A DNA stretch of 34,915 bases from Dethiobacter sp. (GCA_003605065.1 QZJM01000068.1:1-34915); one strand, 5' to 3'. Counted from the first letter of the stretch, positions 7,000-15,645 are shown. The notes: generated from the letters alone by a model not told the origin. Numbers and translations: made by a program.

Positions 7000-7555
7000 C
7001 TTTTTAGTATTTTCTTAAAAAAACTTTTCCGCCCTGGCCGGGAAGAGCGTACAGTTTAGGCTCGGACATTTCCATTATTGTGACCTGCAGGGTCATGACG
7101 TTAGGATAAGCTGCATTTTGCGGTGGACAGGCTTTTCCTGGTAATATCGATTCTAAAAAGGCCTGCCGAGAAAGCCGCTGCTGATCCCGCCTGGTACTTT
7201 TGTGGGTCGCAGGCCGGGGCCGGTAGATTCTCGGCCGGATATATTTAGAAACATATTTCCAAAATACTCCTTTAATTTTGCAAAGATGTTAAAAGTTTAG
7301 TTTAAAATAATCCTCTCTTTACAGGAAGGATTATTTTTTAATTTCCTGCGAAATAAAGCGACAGAGATGATCCTGCCGGCAGGGATAGCAGCAGCAGGGA
7401 TACGGTCTTGGAGGAAAGTTTCCAGAACGGCACCGGACGCTGCTCCACACATTTTTAGATCATGAGCATAAAATGATTATACGTGGAAGCGATGTAAAAA
7501 CCCGCTCCTGCTTTTCTTTTCAGGGGAGAGGCGAGGAGCCGGCCTGGAAGGGAGG
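7000..7555. other. Long intergenic region before hdrA
   Basis: No gene-like ORF in 560 bases. It contains a strong hairpin-T-run at 7304-7341 (listed separately) and the short palindrome GGAAAGTTTCC at 7413-7423, about 130 bases before the hdrA start. It could hold an hdrA leader with an attenuator, or the end of an unseen RNA. No named riboswitch class was recognised. Confidence 0.4.
7304..7341 (+). terminator. Orphan intrinsic terminator or attenuator
   Basis: AATAATCCT (7306-7314) pairs with AGGATTATT (7327-7335), followed by TTTTTAATTT. No plus-strand gene precedes it within the window after 5886, so it ends either an unseen transcript or a leader RNA of hdrA. Confidence 0.65.
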
Positions 7556-9550
7556 ATGCTTTTTTACTTGAAAAGAATTGGTGTCTTTATATGCCGGTGC
7601 GGCACCAATATAGCCGCCAGCGTGGATATAGACGTGGTTGTCAAAGCTGCCGGGGAAATGCCGGGAGTGGTCTATGCCGGCGATTACGGGTACCTGTGCT
7701 CGGAAACCGGTCAGGCTATGATCCGTGAAGCCATAGCGCTGCAGCAGCTCCATGGCCTGGTAGTAGCCGCCTGCTCGCCGCACCTGCATGAAACTACCTT
7801 TCGCAGAACAGCAGCATCAGCCGGAATGAACCCCTATCTCGCAGAAATGGCCAACATCAGGGAACATTGTTCTTGGGTGCACCGGGATAAACAGGAAGCT
7901 ACCGCTAAAGCTGCGGCCCTGGTGCGCACCACCGCAGCCAGAGTCGCCCACAGCCGGGAGCTTGAAGCAGGAGAAATTTCCGTTGAACCCTGTGCTCTTG
8001 TCATCGGCGGCGGGATCGCCGGCATTCAGGCAGCCCTGGATATTGCCGAGGCGGGCTACCAGGTTGACCTGGTGGAGAGAATGCCCAGCATTGGTGGGCG
8101 CATGGCCCAGCTCGATAAAACTTTCCCCACCCTGGACTGTTCCTCCTGCATACTCACTCCTAGGATGGTAGAAGCAGCCTCTCATCCCGCCATTAATCTC
8201 TTTACCTTTTGTGAAGTGGAAAAAGTAGAGGGCTTTGTAGGCAATTTTTCCGTAGTACTTAGAAAGAAGGCCCGCAGCGTGGATCCCGGGAAATGTACCG
8301 CCTGCGGTCTTTGCGGGGAGATTTGCCCCGTTAAGGTAAAAAGTGAATTCGAAGAAGGCCTGGGCCTGCGCAGTGCCATCTATACCCCCTTTCCCCAGGC
8401 CGTACCAGCCATTCCGGTCCTAGACAGGGCCTCCTGCCTCTGCTTCAACGGCTCAGCATGCGGCCTGTGTCTAAAAGCCTGCCCGGCCGGTGCATTAGAC
8501 TTTGAGCAGCAGGACGAGCTTTTGGAGCAAAAGTACGGTGCCATTGTGATGGCTACAGGCTTTAACCTCCTTAACATGGAGGGGTTTGGTGAATTAGCTT
8601 ATGGCAGGCACCTCGATATAATCACCAGCCTGCAGCTTGAACGGCTCCTGAGCCCCTCGGGACCCACCGGCGGCAGGATCCTTAAGCCTTCCAGCAAGCA
8701 GCCGCCGCAGAGCATCGTCTTTGTCCAATGTGCCGGCTCCAGGGATAAATCGCACAGCGCCAGGCCTTACTGTTCCAAAATATGCTGCATGTACAGTGCC
8801 AAACACGCTCTGCTGTTCAAAGAACAATACCCCGAGGCCTGGGTTTACCTTTTCTATACGGATATTTGCACCCCCGGCAAGGGTTTGGAGGAATTATACC
8901 TCCGTGTGGAAGAGAAGTACGGTGTCTTGTATCTAAGGGGCCGCGTAAGCAGGGTAACCCCCGGGGGCGATATGCTGCTGGTGGAGGGGATCGATACCTT
9001 GAGCGGGCACCCCGTAAAAATTGAGACCGATATGGTTGTCCTGGCCCCGGCCATAACGGCCCGAAGTGACGCCGCCGAAGTAGCGCGCCTGCTTGGTATC
9101 AGTACCGATAATCACGGTTTCTTCACAGAAGCCCATCCCAAGCTGCGACCCGTGGAAACCCGGTTGGCGGGGATTTTTTTGGCCGGTGCCTGCCAGGGGC
9201 CCGGAAACATTCCCGAGACGGTTATCCAGGCCGGTGCTGCCGCGGCCAAAGTTATTGGCCTGCTCAGCTATGATCTCCTGGTGGGCAACCCCTATGTCTC
9301 CTTTGTAAATGAATCCCTTTGCAGCGGCTGCCTGGACTGTAAAGAGGTATGCCCCTACGGAGCTATCATGGAAAAAACCATCGAGGGAAAGATCCATGGT
9401 AAAAATGTCAAGCGCCGGGTTGCGGAGGTCAACGGGATCCTCTGCCAGGGGTGCGGTTCCTGCACTGTGGCCTGCCGTCCCGGCGCTCTGAACCTTAACG
9501 GTTTCAGCGCTGAACAGCTGCTGGCGGAGGTGGATGCCATATGCCTGTAA
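7556..9550 (+). CDS. hdrA: HdrA-type FAD iron-sulfur protein
   Basis: Heterodisulfide-reductase subunit A family, a cytoplasmic flavoprotein that in methanogens and many anaerobic bacteria splits electron pairs between ferredoxin and a second acceptor. In the 664 residues I see an N-terminal RIGVFICRCGTNI block and an FAD Rossmann motif GGGIAGIQAA (about 150-160). CSSCILTPRM follows, then ferredoxin motifs CTACGLCGEICP and CGLCLKACP. The C-terminus has two more clusters, CSGCLDCKEVCP and CQGCGSCTVACRPG. Length matches HdrA without fusion. No HdrB/C follows. The start is uncertain: ATG 7556 touches its GGGAGG, and TTG 7568 would give the family-typical start MKRIGVF. The gene overlaps flpD by 10 bp. 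Confidence 0.92.
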   Translation: MLFYLKRIGVFICRCGTNIAASVDIDVVVKAAGEMPGVVYAGDYGYLCSETGQAMIREAIALQQLHGLVVAACSPHLHETTFRRTAASAGMNPYLAEMANIREHCSWVHRDKQEATAKAAALVRTTAARVAHSRELEAGEISVEPCALVIGGGIAGIQAALDIAEAGYQVDLVERMPSIGGRMAQLDKTFPTLDCSSCILTPRMVEAASHPAINLFTFCEVEKVEGFVGNFSVVLRKKARSVDPGKCTACGLCGEICPVKVKSEFEEGLGLRSAIYTPFPQAVPAIPVLDRASCLCFNGSACGLCLKACPAGALDFEQQDELLEQKYGAIVMATGFNLLNMEGFGELAYGRHLDIITSLQLERLLSPSGPTGGRILKPSSKQPPQSIVFVQCAGSRDKSHSARPYCSKICCMYSAKHALLFKEQYPEAWVYLFYTDICTPGKGLEELYLRVEEKYGVLYLRGRVSRVTPGGDMLLVEGIDTLSGHPVKIETDMVVLAPAITARSDAAEVARLLGISTDNHGFFTEAHPKLRPVETRLAGIFLAGACQGPGNIPETVIQAGAAAAKVIGLLSYDLLVGNPYVSFVNESLCSGCLDCKEVCPYGAIMEKTIEGKIHGKNVKRRVAEVNGILCQGCGSCTVACRPGALNLNGFSAEQLLAEVDAICL

Positions 9551-9978
9551 ACCCCCGACAGCATTCCTTTGAGCCGTTAATTGTGGCATTTTGCTGCAAC
9601 TGGTGCAGCTATGCCGGGGGGGACCTGGCTGGAGCCGACCGCTTGTCTTACCCTGCCGGTGTTCGCATTATTCGTGTTCCCTGCTGCAGCCGTGTAAGCC
9701 CCAACCTGATCCTGCGTGCCTTCCAACGGGGTGCTGATGGGGTAGTTGTGGCCGGTTGTCATCCCGGGGATTGTCACTATGACGGCGGCAATTACCTTGC
9801 CCGCCGGCGTTTGACCCTTCTCCATCGTTTCCTGGAGTTTCTGGGCATGGAGGCGTCACGCTTTACCGTGTGCTGGATCTCTGCCTCCGAGGGTGAAAGG
9901 TTTGCCGCTGTAATGACGGAGATTACGCAGAAGATATGGTCTCTGGGACCCAACAGGAAGTTGAGGGATACCAGATGA
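9541..9978 (+). CDS. flpD: FlpD/MvhD-type iron-sulfur electron-transfer subunit
   Basis: A 145-residue protein of the hydrogenase iron-sulfur subunit family (MvhD, FlpD, FlxD), which passes electrons from a dehydrogenase to HdrA through a [2Fe-2S] cluster. Conserved Cys blocks are AFCCNWCSYAGGDLAG, RVPCCSRVSP (most relatives have CSGR here) and VAGCHPGDCHYDGGN. GGAGGTGG at 9525-9532, inside hdrA, serves ATG 9541; the 10-bp overlap implies equal dosage with HdrA. The stop shares ATGA with the start of the next, truncated frame. The electron donor is not encoded beside it; formate dehydrogenase, hydrogenase, MetFV and Flx partners are all known for this pair in other organisms. Confidence 0.9.
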   Translation: MPVNPRQHSFEPLIVAFCCNWCSYAGGDLAGADRLSYPAGVRIIRVPCCSRVSPNLILRAFQRGADGVVVAGCHPGDCHYDGGNYLARRRLTLLHRFLEFLGMEASRFTVCWISASEGERFAAVMTEITQKIWSLGPNRKLRDTR

Positions 9979-10025
9979 CGCAGCTTTCAGAACTGATCAA
10001 AGAAATATCTCCCGTTTTTAAATAA
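9975..10025 (+). pseudogene. 16-codon stub of a lost third gene of the hdrA operon
   Basis: ATG at 9975 overlaps the flpD stop as ATGA and the frame reads MTQLSELIKEISPVFK then TAA. ATGA coupling marks real genes in operons, and the beginning resembles the amphipathic N-terminus of iron-sulfur subunits that often follow hdrA-flpD. The frame ends at once in an A-rich tract, so the rest was probably deleted. It could also be a genuine tiny ORF. Confidence 0.45.
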
Positions 10026-10102
10026 AAAAAAGTAACTTTTTTAATTTTAAAACGTTAATCCAGGTACAAATCAATTTTGTAAGGCGGGAGGAAAAAACAA
10101 TT

Positions 10103-10912
10103 ATGCGCAGGATAATTGCTGTGATGGTAATACTGTTAATTGTTTTTTCTGTGCCTGTACCTCTGGCTGCAAATGAAAAAGAAATTAAAATCTTTGTTGA
10201 CGGAGAAGAGGTTGGGTTCAGGGTTCCCCCCGTATTTTTAAACGGCTGCCTGCTTGTGCCCATGCGCCCATTGCTGGAGGCCCTGGAAGCGGAAATCAAC
10301 TGGGATGGAGCAACCGGTACCGTTACCGCCAGGCGAGGAGACGATACTATTGTTCTCCAAATAAAGGAAACATTTGCCCTGGTTAACGGTAAACGGGTCG
10401 AACTCGATGTGCCGGCCACTATTATCCAGGGGAGCACGATGGTGCCCCTGCGCTTTTTCTCCGAATTTTTAGGGCTGTATGTCCGCTGGAATGCAGAGCC
10501 GAGGATAGCGGAAGTGGACAGCAGCATCCTGATCCCCTTTGAGCGTCCTGGTAAAGATACAGAAAAATGGCAGCCCTGGATCCGGGAATGGGTGGAAAGT
10601 TCCTGGGATGAGCTAAACATCCAGGTTAAAACGGAAAAAGGGAAAATGTACATTCTTACCACCTTTGGCTTGAGGCCTACCGGAGGTTATGAGGTAGAGA
10701 TTAAAAGGATTGAACGTACCCGGGAAGCTGTTAAACTTGTCATAGATTTTACGGAGCCTTCGCGGGAGCAGTATACCATACCGGTTTTTAACCGTCCCTA
10801 CGATCTGGTTTGCCTGGATCCTGTGGAGATGGGAGCTTGCACCTATTTCATTTGCCTTCACCGGGGGTTAAAAGAAGGAACGCTTCCGGTAAGGCTGGAA
10901 CTTAATCCCTGA
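10103..10912 (+). CDS. Secreted protein: copper amine oxidase N-domain plus PrcB-like domain
   Basis: A 269-residue exported protein. The signal peptide covers residues 1-24 (MRRIIAVMVILLIVFSVPVP, cut near PLAA). A copper-amine-oxidase N-terminal-type stalk domain follows (about 28-140), with its two usual LVPMRPLLEALEA and MVPLRFFSEFLG repeats. This domain is common in Clostridia surface proteins and has no oxidase activity. The C-terminal part (about 165-265) has FGLRPTGGYEVEIKRIE, typical of the PrcB/protease-complex C-terminal domain. It is probably extracytoplasmic with an unknown ligand. AGGCGGGAGG precedes ATG 10103. It shares a convergent terminator with the anti-sigma gene. Confidence 0.8.
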   Translation: MRRIIAVMVILLIVFSVPVPLAANEKEIKIFVDGEEVGFRVPPVFLNGCLLVPMRPLLEALEAEINWDGATGTVTARRGDDTIVLQIKETFALVNGKRVELDVPATIIQGSTMVPLRFFSEFLGLYVRWNAEPRIAEVDSSILIPFERPGKDTEKWQPWIREWVESSWDELNIQVKTEKGKMYILTTFGLRPTGGYEVEIKRIERTREAVKLVIDFTEPSREQYTIPVFNRPYDLVCLDPVEMGACTYFICLHRGLKEGTLPVRLELNP

Positions 10913-10961
10913 TGATAAACCCGGGCAACGGAGGCAGGTTCCGGTAGTTTGGCCATAAATT

Positions 10962-11000
10962 AAAAGAGGGCTCGTTGTATGTCGATGAGCCCTTTAAAAA
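10962..11000. terminator. Bidirectional terminator
   Basis: AGGGCTC (10967-10973) and GAGCCCT (10987-10993) form a stem extended by a few weaker pairs. T-rich bases follow on the plus strand and TTTTAATTT on the minus strand. It separates the convergent genes at 10103 and 11053. Confidence 0.75.
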
Positions 11001-11052
11001 TTTGCAGGTTACCGCTGCCGTTCATTTTTTTGCCGTGTATGTGCCATGGAGA

Positions 11053-12102
11053 TTACCTCTCCTCTTCCGCAACATAGTCTTCCAGGGAGGCAACTATTTT
11101 ATAAAGCTGTTCTTCCTCCAGTTCCCCTGACAGGGTTACAGTTGATTTTTCCTGTAACCATGTTAAGGTGTGGAGCCCGGGATGCCTGCGCCGGAGATAC
11201 CCGCTGTAAGGGCCTACCTGAATAGACTGGGCCAGGCTGTCTGCCGTGGTAATACCCATACCAAAACCCATTTCCTCGTGGAAAAATTGCTGCGCAAGCG
11301 AAAATTTATGCCCTTCCTGGTTTTCATATTCCTGGCAGACGCTGAGAAGAAGGCGGTCCGTTTTAATAATAGCTCCTTCCCGGAAATAAAAGCCGGTGGG
11401 GATGTATTTCACCAGCCATATTCCTTCGGGAGCAAAATGATTTACTTCCCCCAGGCTCAGGATAAAGGATCTTTCTTCCTTAAATAATAATTCCTGCGTT
11501 TTTTGCTCTGCAGCGGCCTCATATTGTTGAATCTCATAAAAACCCTCCTGGGGCCTGGCTCCTGCTTGCTCTTCAAGGCTGAAAGCGGACTTGAATTCAC
11601 TTTCCTGGCCTTTTTCTTTTAACCCCCCCGCGGCACTTTCGGGCAAGGCATCTTCAGCAGAGCGCAGGGGAATTTTTAAGGGCATCTCAGTAATTTGAGG
11701 CGCCGTACTGTTTTTATCCCGAACTTCACTTTTCATGCTTATTTCCATATTGCCTTTCATACCCCCCCGGGTGAAAGCCAGCAATTCGTTCACAAAGCTT
11801 TCTATCCCTCCTGAAGCCGGAGCAAACTGGGCATAAAGTACTACCAGCACAAAACAGGCTGCCACCAGGCTCGTCAAATACCTGTGTTTTCTCCAGAAAG
11901 CATTGTAGCCCTTTCTCCCGGGTTTCTGCTCCTTTGGCATTCCGGCAAGTATTTCTTCCAGGTCTGGTAGTTCTGCAAATTCCGGACGCAGCTGCAGTTC
12001 TGCCCAGAGTTTTTGGCTGGAGGGAGGCACTATTTTTTCCACCTGTTCCTGGAACAGCTTGCGGAGCATTTTATCCAGTTTTTTCATTCTTAATTCTGTC
12101 AT
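11053..12102 (-). CDS. Anti-sigma-like membrane protein with DUF4367-type C-terminus
   Basis: A 349-residue single-pass protein. About 70 N-terminal residues are cytoplasmic and charged, a membrane helix follows (TSLVAACFVLVVLYAQF, about 76-93), then a variable linker and an external domain near the C-terminus (IWLVKYIPTGFYFREG, through EEEQLYKIVASLED). That end looks like DUF4367, frequent in outer parts of Firmicutes anti-sigma factors. There is no HxxxCxxC zinc anti-sigma motif. GAGGGAG precedes ATG 12102. It lies 34 bp downstream of an ECF sigma gene on the same strand, so it most likely holds that sigma at the membrane and responds to an envelope signal. The signal is unknown. Confidence 0.75.
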   Translation of the reverse strand: MTELRMKKLDKMLRKLFQEQVEKIVPPSSQKLWAELQLRPEFAELPDLEEILAGMPKEQKPGRKGYNAFWRKHRYLTSLVAACFVLVVLYAQFAPASGGIESFVNELLAFTRGGMKGNMEISMKSEVRDKNSTAPQITEMPLKIPLRSAEDALPESAAGGLKEKGQESEFKSAFSLEEQAGARPQEGFYEIQQYEAAAEQKTQELLFKEERSFILSLGEVNHFAPEGIWLVKYIPTGFYFREGAIIKTDRLLLSVCQEYENQEGHKFSLAQQFFHEEMGFGMGITTADSLAQSIQVGPYSGYLRRRHPGLHTLTWLQEKSTVTLSGELEEEQLYKIVASLEDYVAEEER

Positions 12103-12136
12103 TTTATCTCCCTCTGGAGTACAGATTTAAATAGCC

Positions 12137-12676
12137 TTAAAATTTTGTGGAAACCTTATTTAATTGACGTTTATTATCTTTCCCGGGTTGCAACAAAAAT
12201 TTTACTTTTTTTCTGGCACGGAATAAACGTGATTTGATTGTCCCGGCGGGCATATCGATTATGGCGGAAATTTCCCTGATGCTTAACTCGTTAAAATATT
12301 TTAAGACAAGTATTTCCCTTTCCTCCGGTTCAAGCAGGGAAAGGGCCTCCCTGACTTCCTGGGATGTTTCCGTCTTTTCCCAGGATTCCCGGGGAGAAAT
12401 ACTGGGATTGCTGTCAGCATGTTGGGAAATATTATCAGTAAAGATCAATTTTTTCTTTTTTCTCAGAAGATCAATGGCGTAGTTGGAAGCGATTACACTG
12501 ACCCAGGAACCGAATTTCTCCAGGTCCCTGAGCGTCTCTATGTTGGCAAAAGCCTTTAAAAAGGCTTCCTGGGTGGCATCTTCAGCCATTTGATGATCGC
12601 CCGTAACAAGGTATGCAGTCCGGTATGTCTTGTTGAAATACTGGTGGTACAGGTTTTCCAAAATGCTCCGATCCAT
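12137..12676 (-). CDS. ECF RNA polymerase sigma factor
   Basis: A 179-residue sigma-70 family protein with only regions 2 and 4. Region 2 (about 8-75) contains YLVTGDHQMAEDATQEAFLKAF for core binding and -10 recognition. Region 4 (about 110-165) carries LLEPEEREILVLKYFNELS and the helix-turn-helix IREISAIIDMPAGTIKSRLF. A short charged tail follows. It is co-transcribed with the membrane anti-sigma gene downstream. ATG 12676 has AAAGGTGGG about 13 bases upstream. Targets are unknown; no clear AAC-type ECF promoter was found before its own gene. The 208-bp spacer to iclR1 is divergent. Confidence 0.92.
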   Translation of the reverse strand: MDRSILENLYHQYFNKTYRTAYLVTGDHQMAEDATQEAFLKAFANIETLRDLEKFGSWVSVIASNYAIDLLRKKKKLIFTDNISQHADSNPSISPRESWEKTETSQEVREALSLLEPEEREILVLKYFNELSIREISAIIDMPAGTIKSRLFRARKKVKFLLQPGKDNKRQLNKVSTKF

Positions 12677-12884
12677 TAAGATAAATTCCCACCTTTAATC
12701 CGTCTGGATATTATTTTATCATATTATTTTTAGTACCGCTAAAAAAATGTTTTATTCCCCAATTATTTTGCTTTATGATATAATCGTACTGGCTGGTCAA
12801 CAAAAATTTGACAAAGCCCTTTATTTTCAGAACAATTTTAAATATAATGGTTTTGCAGAAGAAAAATTTAGCGTGAGGAAAAAT

Positions 12885-13721
12885 ATGAAAAAAATGGATC
12901 TTGAAGAAAGAGAAGGAAAATATGTTCAATCGGTGGAAAGGGTTCTCAATATTGTGGAAGTTATGGCCCAGGAAGGTACGCCTGTTACTGTAACAGACCT
13001 TGCGGAAAAGGTCGGACTGAAAATTAGTACCGTGCACCGGCTGCTGTCCACCCTGACTCATCGGGGATATGTGGAGCAGGACCCTGATGACAACAAATAC
13101 AGGCTGGGCTTAAAATTGCTGGAAGTGGGAAATGCCGCCCTGTATTCCTCTGACATAAGAAGCGTAGCCAGACCCTACCTGGAGGAACTGGTGGAAAGAT
13201 GCAATGAAACCGCTAACCTGGCCATATTGGATAAAACTGATGTCGTTTATATTGATCAGGTTGAATCCAAAAATTTCATTATCGTGAAGATGTTTGCACA
13301 GGTGGGTAATCGTGGTCCGGTACACTGTACTGCTTCGGGAAAAGCGCTGCTGGCTTTTCTTCCCGACGAAAAACTGGAGGAAATATTGAACCAGACTCAA
13401 CTGACAAGGTTTACCAATGAAACCATTACAGATGCGCAGCACTTGAAAAAAGAACTAAAAAGAATCAGGGAAGAAGGGTATGCCCTGGACTGGGGCGAAA
13501 GGGAAGAACATGTCCGCTGCATTGCCGCCCCCGTATTTAATCATGAAGGCAGGGTGGCTGCCAGTATTAGTGTTTCCGGGCCGAGCACCCGTATAACTAC
13601 CTATTATATGAAAAACGAGCTGGTGGATATCATCAAAGATATTGCCGCTAAAATCTCTCATAGAATGGGCTATAATGCCAATGGTAAAAATGGTAATGGT
13701 GCTGACCGCCCTGTGGAGTAG
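12885..13721 (+). CDS. IclR-family regulator 1
   Basis: A 278-residue IclR regulator. The N-terminal winged HTH (about 12-70) contains VTVTDLAEKVGLKISTVHRLLSTL. The C-terminal effector domain (about 85-260) includes the conserved NLAILDKTDVVYIDQVES and HCTASGKALLAFLP blocks. A short NGKNGNG tail follows. The ORF track starts at 12747, but the first 46 residues are AT-rich and unlike IclR proteins; GAGGAA at 12875-12880 fits ATG 12885. Effectors in the family are usually small organic acids or aromatics. It is followed by a terminator and then the FMN glutamate-synthase-like gene, and it is clearly paralogous to regulator 2, so both probably control the redox locus. Confidence 0.93.
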   Translation: MKKMDLEEREGKYVQSVERVLNIVEVMAQEGTPVTVTDLAEKVGLKISTVHRLLSTLTHRGYVEQDPDDNKYRLGLKLLEVGNAALYSSDIRSVARPYLEELVERCNETANLAILDKTDVVYIDQVESKNFIIVKMFAQVGNRGPVHCTASGKALLAFLPDEKLEEILNQTQLTRFTNETITDAQHLKKELKRIREEGYALDWGEREEHVRCIAAPVFNHEGRVAASISVSGPSTRITTYYMKNELVDIIKDIAAKISHRMGYNANGKNGNGADRPVE

Positions 13722-13766
13722 TGTCATGATCTGCAGGTAAAACAGTTATTAAATAAATTCTTTTTC

Positions 13767-13791
13767 AGCCGGTTTAAGAACCGGCTTTTTG
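13767..13791 (+). terminator. Intrinsic terminator after iclR1
   Basis: AGCCGGTT TAAG AACCGGCT followed by TTTTTG: an 8-bp perfect stem with a 4-base loop. Confidence 0.85.
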
Positions 13792-13835
13792 TTATGGGCA
13801 AAAAAGGGGGCTTTGGCAGCAAAAATATAAATAGT

Positions 13836-13852
13836 TTTCCACGATACGGAAT
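13836..13852 (+). promoter_or_regulatory. Candidate IclR operator O1
   Basis: TTTCCACGATACGGAAT is an imperfect palindrome with TTCC..GGAA arms, ending 8 bases before the -35 box. It shares its first ten bases, TTTCCACGAT, with the site downstream of the nuoE promoter. IclR-type operators are often TGGAAA/TTTCCA palindromes. Binding is inferred. A position just upstream of -35 would suit activation or repression. Confidence 0.5.
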
Positions 13853-13860
13853 ATTATTTC

Positions 13861-13889
13861 TTGACAGTTAGCAGGGGGGATATTATAAT
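13861..13889 (+). promoter_or_regulatory. Consensus sigma-A promoter of the gltS-like 1 operon
   Basis: TTGACA (13861-13866), a 17-base spacer and TATAAT (13884-13889): a perfect consensus about 72 bases before the start codon. Confidence 0.88.
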
Positions 13890-13961
13890 CAAAAAAAGCC
13901 TATTTAAATTAGAATATATTTTCATAATACGGAAACTTCTCAACGGGGAGGAGAGAGAGGG

Positions 13962-15566
13962 ATGAGTTTCAGCAAAGGTTTAAACGCTTCCAGCAGTACT
14001 TTAACTAAAAACCGCACTCCTGGCAGTGTGTCTCCTTTCAGCGGGCTGTGCAGCACCTGTATAGAGGGCTGCATGGGACTCTGCGAGGTAGGCAGGTCTG
14101 CATTCCGGGGAAGGGAGGTTATTTACCCGCAGCCGTTCGGTACAACTACATTTGCATCGGAAAAAAATTACCCGGTAGATTTTTCTCATTTTAACATCAT
14201 GGGCAGTGCCGTTGGCGCCCGGGGAATTGAGGCCGACAGCAATAAAGCTGTTTTTCATGCTGTAGATACCGGGGTATCCCTGGGAGAGAAAGAAAAGATC
14301 AAGCTTAAACTTCCGGTGGTCATAGCTGCCATGGGTTCAACCAAGGTGGCGGCCGATAACTGGGAGGGCTTGGCAGCAGGAGCGGCCCTATCCGGGGTTG
14401 CCATTGTTGTTGGGGAAAACGTATGCGGCATGGATATGGGGGCAGAGTTTAAGGACGGCAGGGTGGTAAACTCTCCGCAGCTTAGGAAAAGAGTGGAAAG
14501 CTTCTGGCGCTGGTATGACGGCTACGGCGTTATTGCTGTCCAGGCCAACGTGGAGGACAGCGGGTTTGGCGTTTACGAATATGCTATAAAAGAGTTGGGA
14601 GTCCAGGCGGTTGAGCTGAAATGGGGGCAGGGTGCCAAATCAATAGGCGGGGAAGTAAAAATAACCGAACTTGAGAAAGCTGTGGAGCTTGCCAAACGCG
14701 GCTACCTGGTTTATCCCGATCCCATGGATCCCACCGTCCAGGAACTTTTTAAAAAAGGAAGCATCAAAGAATTTGAGCGTCATTCGCGTATCGGTATGTT
14801 GGAAGAACAAACTTTTCTGCAAAGAGTGAAAGAACTGCGAGAGATGGGGGCCAAGTATGTTTTCCTAAAAACGGGGGCTTACAGGCCTTCCGATCTGGCT
14901 CGTGCCGTAAAACTGGCTTCGGAAGCCAGAATAGATCTTCTTACTATTGATGGTGCCGGCGGGGGAACAGGTATGAGCCCGTGGAGAATGATGAACGAAT
15001 GGGGTATTCCCACTATTTACCTGGCAGGCTTATGCTATCAATATCTCCACGTTTTAAAGGAGGACGGCGCGTATATTCCTCCTGTAGCCCTGGCGGGCGG
15101 GGTTTCCCTTGAAGATCATGTTTTTAAGGCACTGGCCCTGGGAGCACCCTACTTTAAAATGGTAGGAATGTCACGGTCTCCGGTAACAGCGGTTTTAGTG
15201 GGCAATACCATTGGCAAGTTTATAAAAAATGGCAAGGTGCCCGCCAGTGTTTCGGAAAAATATGGTGCTTCTCTGGAGGATATTTTTGTTTCGGCTTATA
15301 AATTGAAAGAAAAACTGAACAGTGATTTTGACAATTTCCCGGCAGGGGGCCTCGGTCTTTATACTTATTTTGAAAGAATTACTACGGGCCTGCAACAGCT
15401 TATGTGCGGGGCCAGAAAATTTTCTCCGGAATATATTACCAGAGATGATATTGCTGCGCTTACGGAGGAAGCAGCCAGGGTTTCAGGCATAAAACATGTC
15501 CTGGATATGGACCTTGAGGAGTCAAAAGAAATTTTAAAGCGAAATTTCGCCTCCATACAGATATAA
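13962..15566 (+). CDS. FMN-binding glutamate-synthase-like protein 1
   Basis: A 534-residue protein matching the FMN/synthase barrel of glutamate synthase large subunit, without glutaminase or GXGXG domains. The FMN-barrel region (about 150-470) contains ELKWGQGAKSIGGEVK and IDGAGGGTGMSPWRMMNEWG. N-terminal cysteines 30, 33, 37 and 41 (C-x2-C-x3-C-x3-C) probably bind an Fe-S cluster. The canonical C-rich CPVGVAT loop of GltS is replaced by SPVTAVLVG, so it is not an ordinary glutamate synthase. The substrate is unknown. A consensus promoter precedes it, and no terminator separates it from iclR2 79 bp downstream. A close paralogue lies at 20234. Confidence 0.85.
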   Translation: MSFSKGLNASSSTLTKNRTPGSVSPFSGLCSTCIEGCMGLCEVGRSAFRGREVIYPQPFGTTTFASEKNYPVDFSHFNIMGSAVGARGIEADSNKAVFHAVDTGVSLGEKEKIKLKLPVVIAAMGSTKVAADNWEGLAAGAALSGVAIVVGENVCGMDMGAEFKDGRVVNSPQLRKRVESFWRWYDGYGVIAVQANVEDSGFGVYEYAIKELGVQAVELKWGQGAKSIGGEVKITELEKAVELAKRGYLVYPDPMDPTVQELFKKGSIKEFERHSRIGMLEEQTFLQRVKELREMGAKYVFLKTGAYRPSDLARAVKLASEARIDLLTIDGAGGGTGMSPWRMMNEWGIPTIYLAGLCYQYLHVLKEDGAYIPPVALAGGVSLEDHVFKALALGAPYFKMVGMSRSPVTAVLVGNTIGKFIKNGKVPASVSEKYGASLEDIFVSAYKLKEKLNSDFDNFPAGGLGLYTYFERITTGLQQLMCGARKFSPEYITRDDIAALTEEAARVSGIKHVLDMDLEESKEILKRNFASIQI

Positions 15567-15645
15567 ATCAAGCTATTTTTGCCCTTAAGGTTGCCTTTTC
15601 TCCAGGAGCCGTAGCAGCTTGAGCTCATTAGAGGAGTGATTTGCC

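Noticed and set aside
7409-7420. GGAGGAAAGT resembles the conserved GAGGAAAGTCC of RNase P RNA
   Set aside because: The following conserved blocks are missing and the region is too short for a complete RNase P RNA.
8933-9589. Long minus ORF of 218 residues opposite hdrA
   Set aside because: It is a shadow of the hdrA reading frame, which has strong family motifs.
12747-12884. 46-residue N-terminal extension of IclR 1
   Set aside because: It is AT-rich, spans likely promoter boxes and has no counterpart in IclR 2; ATG 12885 has a proper RBS.
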